This document shows positions 1-6,931 of a stretch of DNA of 64,000 nt, one piece after another. Both the position numbers and the translations under genes were made by a program. Position 1 is the first letter of the stretch. Each line of letters opens with the position of its first letter. This DNA is from Porphyrobacter sp. (GTDB taxonomy: Bacteria; Pseudomonadota; Alphaproteobacteria; Sphingomonadales; Sphingomonadaceae): contig JAPZRO010000004.1 of the NCBI GenBank assembly GCA_027531395.1, positions 744,001 to 808,000 on the forward strand. The letters are read 5' to 3'. The notes beneath the pieces were generated by a model. It searched no databases. It saw only the letters and a list, made by a program, of their open reading frames with translations, and had not been told where the DNA came from.

Positions 1-1124
1 AAGGCCTTGGCCGACTTGTAGCCGTCCTCGCCCTCGACGACGACTTCCTCGATTTCCTTGTTGTAGATGTCGCGGATCGCGCGCTTGATCAGGTCGCTGT
101 CCGAATGGATTAGCGCCGGCGCGACCGAGGCCAGCGTCTTTTCGCGGATCTCGTCCCACACGCGGGCGAGATAGTCGAAGTCGCGCTTGATCTCGGGCTT
201 GGTGCGGCTCATGCCGGCGGTGCGGACGATCAGGCCCATCGACTTGGGCAGCTTGAGATCGGACACCATTTCCTTCAGGCGCTTGCGATCGCTGGTCGAG
301 CTGATCTTGCGGCTGATGCCGCCGCCGCTGGAGGAATTGGGCATCAGCACGGTGTAGCGACCGGCGAGGCTGAGATAGGTGGTGAGCGCCGCGCCCTTGT
401 TGCCGCGCTCTTCCTTGACGACCTGCACCAGCAGCACCTGACGGCGCTGGATCACGTCCTGGATCTTGTAGCGGCGACGCAGTGCCATGCGCTTGGCGCG
501 CACTTCGTCGACCTGCTTGGCACGGCTGCGGCCCTTGTCGCTGCCACCCTTGCCCTGACGGCGACGACCGCGACGGCCACGGCCGCGCTCTTCCTCGCCG
601 TTCTCGCCGGTCTCTTCGTCGCCGTTGTCGTCATCGCCATCGGCGAGGTCTTCGTCGGAGCTGCCGTCCTCGATGGTGGCGACATCGTCCTTGTCGGATG
701 TGTCGACTTCCTCGACCCCGTTTTCGGCGAAATCTTCGGCGAGCGCCTCGCCGCTGTCGTCCTCGGCGTCATATTCCTCGCCGGGGGAAATACCTTCCTC
801 TTCCTCTTCGGCGCGCAGACGCTCTTCTTCCTCGGCGGCCTCGGCCTCCTCGGCGAGCAGCGCGTCACGGTCTGCCTTGGGGATCTGGTAATAGTCGGGG
901 TGGATTTCGCTGAAGGCGAGGAAACCGTGACGGTTGCCGCCGAAATCAACGAAAGCCGCCTGTAGCGAAGGTTCGACCCGGGTTACCTTGGCGAGGTAGA
1001 TATTGCCCTTGATCTGCTTGTGTTCGGCAGATTCGAAATCGAATTCCTCAATCCGGTTGCCCTGCAGGACCGCCACCCGGGTTTCTTCCGGGTGGCGCGC
1101 ATCGATCAGCATGCGCGTTGCCAT
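1..1124 (-). CDS. rne: Ribonuclease E, N-terminal part (3' end outside window)
   Basis: Single-strand endoribonuclease that starts mRNA decay and rRNA/tRNA processing and scaffolds the degradosome. About 374 residues are visible. They begin MATRMLIDAR, followed by an S1 RNA-binding domain whose first half (GNIYLAKVTRVEPSLQAAF, about 40-58) and second half (KEERGNKGAALTTYLSLAG, about 237-255) are separated by roughly 135 inserted residues: a Glu/Asp-rich stretch (about 88-180) and then an Arg/Lys/Gly-rich stretch (about 181-205). The RNase H-like domain begins after GGGISRKI. The catalytic DNase I-like core and the C-terminal scaffold lie outside the window. Start chosen at the first ATG before the family-typical N-terminus. 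The gene is divergent from the amidase gene and has a long leader. RNase G is excluded by the large S1 insertion. Confidence 0.95.
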   Translation of the reverse strand, partial: MATRMLIDARHPEETRVAVLQGNRIEEFDFESAEHKQIKGNIYLAKVTRVEPSLQAAFVDFGGNRHGFLAFSEIHPDYYQIPKADRDALLAEEAEAAEEEERLRAEEEEEGISPGEEYDAEDDSGEALAEDFAENGVEEVDTSDKDDVATIEDGSSDEDLADGDDDNGDEETGENGEEERGRGRRGRRRQGKGGSDKGRSRAKQVDEVRAKRMALRRRYKIQDVIQRRQVLLVQVVKEERGNKGAALTTYLSLAGRYTVLMPNSSSGGGISRKISSTSDRKRLKEMVSDLKLPKSMGLIVRTAGMSRTKPEIKRDFDYLARVWDEIREKTLASVAPALIHSDSDLIKRAIRDIYNKEIEEVVVEGEDGYKSAKA

Positions 1125-1470
1125 TGAATGTTCTCCATGCGTCCGGCCTTGCCCGCTTGGGGACATGAAGGGGACGCCAATTGTGGGATGATCCGGCCAG
1201 ACCCGAAAGACGGCCGGAAGGGATTGTCACGCCGCGTCCGGAACGGACGGACAGCGCGAAGCTCGTGTCTGCAACGGCAAGACTGCGGCCGTACGCCGCG
1301 CTTCGGCCCGCAACGACACAGGCGGGCAAAGCGCGCGCTGTGCTGGATTGCGGGGAAAAGCGTCTTGTCACTACATCAACCTGTGCTGAAGCCGGGAGCC
1401 GTGAAAGAGAGGGAGCCCGGCGCGAGAGGCGGGCTGTTCGGGTGCCGGAGCACCAGATGCGACCTCTCTG
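1125..1470 (-). promoter_or_regulatory. Long structured 5' leader of rne
   Basis: If transcription starts just downstream of the predicted promoter, rne carries a leader of about 346 nt with no convincing gene. Perfect or near-perfect hairpins seen in it: CGTCCG/CGGACG with a GAA loop (1235-1249), GCGGC/GCCGC with a 5-nt loop (1285-1299) and GCCGGG/CCCGGC with a 19-nt loop (1391-1421). In Escherichia coli the rne leader is of similar length and mediates feedback control by RNase E cleavage. The same role here is inference from length and structure only. Confidence 0.5.
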
Positions 1471-1476
1471 GCAACA

Positions 1477-1505
1477 CTGCTAGCACCGTGGGACAAACCC
1501 CGCAA
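1477..1505 (-). promoter_or_regulatory. Predicted sigma-70 promoter of rne
   Basis: On the minus strand a TTGCGG box (1505-1500), a 17-nt spacer and a TAGCAG box (1482-1477) match the TTG-type -35 and TA-type -10 pattern that recurs in this window (nuoA, lexA, tpiA, secG). The start point would fall near 1470. The remaining 44 bases up to the amidase start at 1550 must also hold the promoter and ribosome site of that divergent gene; no clear promoter was seen for it. Confidence 0.45.
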
Positions 1506-1549
1506 CTCTATTGCGTTAAAGACAGGCAAGAACGTAAGCCGGTGCCGAC

Positions 1550-2449
1550 ATGAGCTTTCGCACCCTGCTGCTGATCGTGCTTCTGGTTCCTGCTGCCGTG
1601 CTTGGCGGTGCGGCGGCGCTGGGCGTGCGGATTCCGGTGCCGGTGTTCGGGCGCGACTACGTGTTGCGCTTCCCGCTGGAGGAAGGCGCAATCCCGCTTG
1701 ATCTGCCCGAGATTTCCGGCCCCTCCGATGAAAGCCTGCCGCTGGTGGTGATCGATGCCGGGCACGGCGGGCGTGATCCGGGCGCGATCGGCGAGGATGC
1801 CGAAGGGCTGAAGGTGCAGGAGAAGGACATCACGCTGGCGTTGGCGCGGGCGCTGCGCACCGAGCTGCTGCGCACCGGCCGCATCCGTGTGGCGCTGACC
1901 CGCGATGACGACCGGATCGTGCCGCTGTCCTACCGCCCCGAAATCGCGCGCCAGCTGGGCGCTGATCTGTTCGTCTCGATCCACGCGGATTCGGCCGGCG
2001 CACGCGAGAATGTCAGCGGGGCGAGCATCTACACCCTGTCCGAACAGGCTTCCAGCGAGGCCGCGGCCCGCTTTGCCGCGCGCGAGAATGATGCCGACCG
2101 CGTCAACGGCATCACAATCGACGGGCAGAGCGAGGCGGTGAGCGCAATTCTGGTCGGGCTGTCGCAACAGCGCGCGCAGGAAGATGCGCTCGACTTTGCC
2201 GGGCTGGTGGTGCGCGAGGGCGGGGAAGAGCTCGCCTTCGTGCCCGAGCCGCGCCGCGCCGCAGCGCTTGCGGTGCTGCGTGCGCCCGATGTGCCTTCGG
2301 TGCTGTTCGAAAGCGGCTTCGTCACCAACCGGCTCGACCGCGCGCGGCTGACGACACCCGAGGGGCAAGGGCGATATGCCGCCGTGCTGGCGCGCGCCAT
2401 CCGGGTCTATTTCGCGCGCCGCGCCGATCTCGCAAACGGCGGGGAATAG
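1550..2449 (+). CDS. N-acetylmuramoyl-L-alanine amidase (Amidase_3)
   Basis: Zinc hydrolase that cuts the bond between MurNAc and the stem peptide, releasing septal peptidoglycan during cell separation. The 299-residue protein starts with a membrane/signal segment (about residues 5-25) and then an Amidase_3 domain. Zinc ligands are readable as H72 in DAGHGGRDPG, E91 in VQEKD and H145 in SIHADS. The catalytic Glu is in LFESGFVTN near the C-terminus. There is no AMIN domain, so it is shorter than E. coli AmiC. It lies 54 nt upstream of a class A PBP on the same strand, an arrangement common in sphingomonads, which suggests joint expression of wall hydrolysis and synthesis. It is AmiC-like, but the paralogue letter cannot be fixed. 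Confidence 0.93.
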   Translation: MSFRTLLLIVLLVPAAVLGGAAALGVRIPVPVFGRDYVLRFPLEEGAIPLDLPEISGPSDESLPLVVIDAGHGGRDPGAIGEDAEGLKVQEKDITLALARALRTELLRTGRIRVALTRDDDRIVPLSYRPEIARQLGADLFVSIHADSAGARENVSGASIYTLSEQASSEAAARFAARENDADRVNGITIDGQSEAVSAILVGLSQQRAQEDALDFAGLVVREGGEELAFVPEPRRAAALAVLRAPDVPSVLFESGFVTNRLDRARLTTPEGQGRYAAVLARAIRVYFARRADLANGGE

Positions 2450-2503
2450 GGGCCGAAAGCGGCTAGCCTTGGGCGCGGCCCGCGTGCTAGTTGCGCCCCG
2501 CCA

Positions 2504-5023
2504 ATGACCGAGCAGACCGCCGCCTCCAGCCCGCAATCGACCTGGGCCTACCTCCGCTACCGCGTGAACCGCGATCTCGGCGGCGCGCTCGCGTGGTTCC
2601 GTGCCAAGTGGCAGGAAAGCCGCCTGTTCCGCATCATCGCCAGCCTGGCAGGGTTCGGCCTGTTCATGTGGATCGCGGTGTTCGTGTGGCTCGCCAGCGA
2701 TCTGCCCGAGGCCGAGGCGCTGCTCACCTACGAGACCCCGCTGCCCACTGTGGTGCGCGGCTATGACGGCGAGATCGTGCACTCCTATGCGCGCGAGCGG
2801 CGGGTGCAGCTGCAATATGCCGATTTCCCGCAGAAGCTGATCGAGGCCTATCTCTCGGCCGAGGACAAGACCTTCTTCAGCCATGGCGGGATCGACTTCC
2901 TCGGCACGGCCAACGCCGTGTTCGACTATGCCAGCAAGCTCGGCTCGGGCGAGCGCGCGGTCGGCGGCTCCACCATCACCCAGCAGGTCGCCAAGAACCT
3001 GCTGCTGGGCGACGAATACTCGGTCACCCGCAAGCTCAAGGAAATGATCCTCGCCGGGCGCATCGAGCAGGTGCTGACCAAGCAGGAAATCCTCGAACTC
3101 TATCTCAACGAAATCCCGCTCGGACGGCGCTCCTTCGGGGTGCAGGCCGCCGCGCGCGCCTATTTCGACAAGGACGTCGACGATCTTGAGCTGCACGAGA
3201 TGGCGTTCCTTGCGATCCTGCCCAAGGCGCCTGAACGCTATGGCCGCAAGGGTCAGGAGCAGGCCGCGCTCGAACGGCGCAATTTCGTGCTGAGCCAGAT
3301 GGAGGCCAACGGCTTCATCACCGGCTCGCAGCGGCGCGAGGCCGCCTCCAAGCCGCTCGGCCTCGTCACCCAGCGCCGCCAGCGCAGCGTCGATGCGGGC
3401 TACTTCCTCGAGGAGGTGCGCCGCGAACTGATCGACCGCTTCGGCGAGACCGCCGAAGAGGGGCCCAATTCGGTCTATGCCGGGGGCCTGTGGGTGCGCA
3501 CCAGCCTCGATCCCGAAATGCAGATCGCCGCGCGCGATGCGCTGCGCGAGGGCCTGCTGCGCTATCATGGCGGACGGGCGTGGACCGGCCCGCTGGCGAC
3601 GATCGACGTCTCGGAAGGCAATTGGGCGAGCCAGCTGCAAAGCTCGCCGCTCGGGATCAGCTATCGCAACTGGAAGGTCGGCGTGGTCACCAGCCGCAGC
3701 GGAGCCTCGGCGCGGATCGGCTTTGCCGACGGCACCGAAGCGCCGCTGACGAACCTGCCCGACAAGCTCAAGGCCGGCGACGTGATCGCCGCCAGCCCCT
3801 CGGGCAATGTCTGGCAGGTGCGCACCATCCCCGAGGCGCAGGGCGCGCTGATCGTCGAGAATGCGCAATATGGCCGGGTGCTGGCGATGCAGGGCGGGTT
3901 CGATCACCGCCTGTCGGACTTCAACCGCGCCACGCAGGCGATGCGGCAGCCGGGTTCGACCATCAAGCCCTTCGTCTATGCCACCGGGCTCGACAACGGC
4001 ATGACCCCCTCGACCCAGATCGATAACTCGCGCTTCTGCTATTATCAGGGCGCGAACCTCGGCGAGAAGTGCATTCGCGGCGGGCGCGCGGGGCAATATC
4101 CGCTGCGTTATGGCCTCGAGCAGTCGCAGAACATCATGACGGTGCAGATCGGCATGACGGCGGGGATGCCCAATGTCGTCAAGGCAGTCGAGAAGCTCGG
4201 GATCGGCAAGTTCGATCCCTATCCCTCGACCGCGCTGGGGGCAGGGGAGACCACGCTGTCGAAGATGGTCGCCGCCTATGCCGCCCTCGCCAACCACGGG
4301 CGCCTCAATCCGCCGACCGTGATCGACTACGTGCAGGACCGCCGCGGCAAGGTGCTGTGGCGCGCCGATACCCGCGACTGCCGCGGCTGCAACATGCCCA
4401 AGTGGGACGGCAAGCCGATGCCGCGCTTCGGGATCAAGGGCACGCAGGCGATGGACGCGCGCACCGCCTTCCAGGTGATGCACATGCTGCGCGGCGCGGT
4501 CAGCCGCGGGACGGCCACCGTGCTCAACCCGCTCGGCCTGCCGCTGTTCGGCAAGACCGGCACCACCACCGGCCCCAAGGACGTGTGGTTCATCGGTGGC
4601 ACCCAGCAGATCGTGGCGGGTGCCTATGTCGGGTTCGACCAGCCGCGCAACATGGGCGGCTATGCCTATGGCGGCACGATCTCCGCGCCGATCATCAAGA
4701 GCCTGATCGAGAAGACCCGCAAGAAGTGGTCGGACCTCCCGCCCGTCGCGCCGCAGGGCGTGCGGATGGTGCGGGTCGACCGGCGCACCGGCAAGCGCGT
4801 GTTCGATGGCTGGCCCACCGATGATCCCAAGTCCGCGATCATCTGGGAGGCTTTCAAGCCCGATACCGAGCCCGAGCGCTACACCCGCCAGGACGAGATC
4901 GCCGCGCGCCGCAACGAGATCCTCGCGCTGATCCGCGCCGGTCGCCAGAATGCCGACAGCGCGGTCGTCGATGACAATCCCGATCAGCCAGCCGAATTCG
5001 TCGAGGAACCGGGCGGAATCTGA
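2504..5023 (+). CDS. mrcA: Penicillin-binding protein 1A (bifunctional transglycosylase/transpeptidase)
   Basis: Class A PBP that polymerises glycan strands from lipid II and cross-links them in the periplasm. 839 residues: a cytoplasmic N-terminus, one transmembrane helix (about 42-65), a GT51 domain with catalytic E120 in SAEDKTFFSHGGID and the GGSTITQQVAKNLLL motif, an OB-like linker, and a transpeptidase domain with S485-x-x-K488 (PGSTIKPF), S541-Q-N543 and K684-T-G. All catalytic motifs are intact and the length is normal for PBP1A. It follows the amidase in the same direction. The opposite strand is open over much of this gene, but that is a composition effect. Confidence 0.96.
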   Translation: MTEQTAASSPQSTWAYLRYRVNRDLGGALAWFRAKWQESRLFRIIASLAGFGLFMWIAVFVWLASDLPEAEALLTYETPLPTVVRGYDGEIVHSYARERRVQLQYADFPQKLIEAYLSAEDKTFFSHGGIDFLGTANAVFDYASKLGSGERAVGGSTITQQVAKNLLLGDEYSVTRKLKEMILAGRIEQVLTKQEILELYLNEIPLGRRSFGVQAAARAYFDKDVDDLELHEMAFLAILPKAPERYGRKGQEQAALERRNFVLSQMEANGFITGSQRREAASKPLGLVTQRRQRSVDAGYFLEEVRRELIDRFGETAEEGPNSVYAGGLWVRTSLDPEMQIAARDALREGLLRYHGGRAWTGPLATIDVSEGNWASQLQSSPLGISYRNWKVGVVTSRSGASARIGFADGTEAPLTNLPDKLKAGDVIAASPSGNVWQVRTIPEAQGALIVENAQYGRVLAMQGGFDHRLSDFNRATQAMRQPGSTIKPFVYATGLDNGMTPSTQIDNSRFCYYQGANLGEKCIRGGRAGQYPLRYGLEQSQNIMTVQIGMTAGMPNVVKAVEKLGIGKFDPYPSTALGAGETTLSKMVAAYAALANHGRLNPPTVIDYVQDRRGKVLWRADTRDCRGCNMPKWDGKPMPRFGIKGTQAMDARTAFQVMHMLRGAVSRGTATVLNPLGLPLFGKTGTTTGPKDVWFIGGTQQIVAGAYVGFDQPRNMGGYAYGGTISAPIIKSLIEKTRKKWSDLPPVAPQGVRMVRVDRRTGKRVFDGWPTDDPKSAIIWEAFKPDTEPERYTRQDEIAARRNEILALIRAGRQNADSAVVDDNPDQPAEFVEEPGGI

Positions 5024-5077
5024 CGACGCTCGCCGCCCTTGCGGGGAACCGTGCTTCACCTCGAAGGTTCAATTGCC

Positions 5078-5611
5078 ATGACCAGAAAGCTTCTCATCAT
5101 CGCCGCCGCCGCGCTTGCCGCTGCGGGCTTCGTCACCGCCGCCTCGGCCGAGCTGCCGGTCGGGCAGAAGGCCCCGGCTTTCACCACCCGCGCGGCGCTC
5201 GCCGGCAAGGAATTCGGCTTCTCGCTCTCCGCGGCGCTCGCGAAGGGCCCGGTGGTGCTCTATTTCTACCCCAAGGCCTTCACCAGCGGCTGCACGCTGG
5301 AGGCCAATGCCTTTGCCGAGGCCATGCCCAAGTTCAAGGCGGCCGGCGCGAGCGTGATCGGGATGTCGAACGACGACATCGAGACGCTCAAGCGCTTCAG
5401 CCGCGAGGAATGCCGCGATGCCTTCCCCGTCGGCGTGGCGGGGCCGGGCGTGATCAAGGGCTATGACGTGGCGATGGGCAATTCGGGGCTCACCACCCGC
5501 ACCTCCTATGTCATCGCCCCGGACGGGCGGATCGTCGCGGTGCATTCCAACGCCGATTACCGCGGCCATGTCGAAAAGACCCTTGCAGCGGTGCGCGCGA
5601 TCAAGAAATAG
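5078..5611 (+). CDS. Exported peroxiredoxin (AhpC/TSA, Bcp-like)
   Basis: Thiol peroxidase that reduces hydrogen peroxide and organic hydroperoxides. The 177-residue protein has a Sec signal peptide (MTRKLLIIAAA, cleavage likely after the ASA near residue 24), so it should act in the periplasm. The thioredoxin fold carries the peroxidatic site PKAFTSGCTLEA with C72. The Bcp/PrxQ resolving cysteine five residues later is absent; the only other cysteine is C112 in REECRDAF, so resolution would be atypical or intermolecular. An upstream in-frame ATG at 5039 is rejected because it would bury the signal peptide behind 13 extra residues. It sits between mrcA and prfB. Confidence 0.85.
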   Translation: MTRKLLIIAAAALAAAGFVTAASAELPVGQKAPAFTTRAALAGKEFGFSLSAALAKGPVVLYFYPKAFTSGCTLEANAFAEAMPKFKAAGASVIGMSNDDIETLKRFSREECRDAFPVGVAGPGVIKGYDVAMGNSGLTTRTSYVIAPDGRIVAVHSNADYRGHVEKTLAAVRAIKK

Positions 5612-5651
5612 CCGTCGAGGCGCACCAGCGCGCCGCTTTACAATCGCGCGT

Positions 5652-5678
5652 CCCGCGTTAAGCGGGGCCGGATTTTTT
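5652..5678 (+). terminator. Possible intrinsic terminator after the peroxiredoxin gene
   Basis: A short GC stem (CCCGC 5652-5656 with GCGGG 5662-5666, 5-nt loop, extendable by one T-G pair) is followed after six bases by a run of six T (5673-5678). The stem is short and the T run is offset, so attenuation rather than full termination is also possible. It lies just 22 nt before prfB. Confidence 0.4.
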
Positions 5679-5700
5679 CGCGCCTTGTGAAGGACAGACC

Positions 5701-6828
5701 ATGCGGGCCGAGGCCCAAGCCTATATCAACCGGATCGAAGCGGCGCTGGCGCTGGTGCGCCTGTCGCTCGACTGGGAACGCGCGCTGCGGCGCCTCGATG
5801 AACTCAACGCGCGGGTTCAGGACCCGAACCTGTGGGACAATCCCAAGCAGGCGCAGGCGATCAGCCGCGAGCAGAAGTCGCTCGAAAACGCGGTGAACAC
5901 CGTCAACGAGATCTCGGCCGAGATGCGCGATGCGGTCGAATTCATCGAAATGGGCGAGGCCGAGGGCGAGGAAGCGATCATCGATGACGGTCTCGCCACG
6001 CTCGCCGCGCTGGCCGAGCGCGCCGATGCCGACAAGGTTCAGGCGCTGCTGTCGGGCGAGGCGGACGGCAACGACACCTATCTCGAAATCCACGCCGGCG
6101 CGGGCGGGACCGAGAGCCAGGACTGGGCCGAAATGCTGCTGCGCATGTATGCGCGCTGGGCCGAACGCCGCGGCTTCAAGGTCGATACGGTCGAATATCA
6201 GGCGGGCGAACAGGCGGGCATCAAGTCCGCGACGCTGCTGATCAAGGGCGAAAACGCCTATGGCTATGCCAAAACCGAGAGCGGCGTCCACCGTCTGGTC
6301 CGCATCAGCCCCTATGACAGCTCGGCCCGCCGCCACACCAGCTTTTCGAGCGTGTGGGTCTATCCTGTGATCGACGACTCCTTCGAGATCGAGATCAACC
6401 CGGCCGACCTGAAGATCGACACCTACCGTGCCTCCGGCGCAGGCGGCCAGCACGTCAACACCACCGACTCCGCGGTGCGCATCACCCACCAGCCCTCGGG
6501 CATCGTGGTCGCCAGCCAGCAGGACCGCAGCCAGCACAAGAACCGCGAAATTGCGATGAACATGCTCAAGGCGCGGCTCTACGAGGCGGAAATGCGCGCC
6601 CGCGAGGAAGCCGCCAGCGCCGAACATTCGGCCAAGAGCGACATTGGCTGGGGTCACCAGATCCGCTCCTACGTCTTGCAGCCCTACCAGATGGTCAAGG
6701 ACCTGCGCACCGGCGTGGTCTCGACCTCGCCCGATGCCGTGCTCGACGGGGCGATCGATCCCTTCATCTCCGCCGCGCTCGCCCAGCGGGTGACGGGCGA
6801 GACGGTCGAGATCGAGGACGTCGAATAG
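5701..6828 (+). CDS. prfB: Peptide chain release factor 2
   Basis: Class I release factor that recognises UAA and UGA and hydrolyses peptidyl-tRNA. 375 residues, normal length. The peptidyl-hydrolysis loop GGQ is in SGAGGQHVNTTD and the codon-reading loop is SPYDSSARRHTSF, i.e. SPY where E. coli has SPF, a substitution common in alphaproteobacterial RF2. The frame is continuous from the ATG, so the UGA programmed frameshift that autoregulates prfB in many bacteria is absent. Start preceded by a GAAGGA ribosome site. Confidence 0.96.
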   Translation: MRAEAQAYINRIEAALALVRLSLDWERALRRLDELNARVQDPNLWDNPKQAQAISREQKSLENAVNTVNEISAEMRDAVEFIEMGEAEGEEAIIDDGLATLAALAERADADKVQALLSGEADGNDTYLEIHAGAGGTESQDWAEMLLRMYARWAERRGFKVDTVEYQAGEQAGIKSATLLIKGENAYGYAKTESGVHRLVRISPYDSSARRHTSFSSVWVYPVIDDSFEIEINPADLKIDTYRASGAGGQHVNTTDSAVRITHQPSGIVVASQQDRSQHKNREIAMNMLKARLYEAEMRAREEAASAEHSAKSDIGWGHQIRSYVLQPYQMVKDLRTGVVSTSPDAVLDGAIDPFISAALAQRVTGETVEIEDVE

Positions 6829-6841
6829 GCACCACGGTCCG

Positions 6842-6867
6842 CGTCCGGCAGCTTGGGTTGCTGGACG
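6842..6867 (+). terminator. Hairpin downstream of prfB
   Basis: An 11-bp stem (6842-6852 with 6857-6867, two G-T pairs) with a TTGG tetraloop lies 13 nt after the prfB stop. There is no immediate T tract; five T occur only about 23 nt later. It may protect the prfB 3' end or terminate with Rho. Confidence 0.45.
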
Positions 6868-6931
6868 AAACGTGTTGGAGAAACAGTGTTTTTGCGTGAC
6901 CTTCCCGGTCTGACAGATCGGGGAGAAGCGG

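Noticed and set aside
452-949. Low-complexity frames on both strands within rne
   Set aside because: They arise from the acidic/basic insertion of RNase E read in other frames; no start context or conservation.
1508-5059. A minus-strand open frame of more than 1100 codons opposite the amidase and PBP genes
   Set aside because: The plus strand has complete catalytic motifs in two known families; the opposite frame is kept open by high third-position G+C and its translation is rich in Arg/His/Asp/Gly without domain structure.
5045-5070. GGAAC-N17-GTTC resembling a general-stress (EcfG) promoter before the peroxiredoxin gene
   Set aside because: The -10 half would overlap the ribosome site (GAAGG) and leave almost no leader before the ATG at 5078.
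5701-5800. Programmed frameshift in prfB
   Set aside because: The frame is open from the ATG without an early TGA; alphaproteobacterial prfB usually lacks the frameshift.
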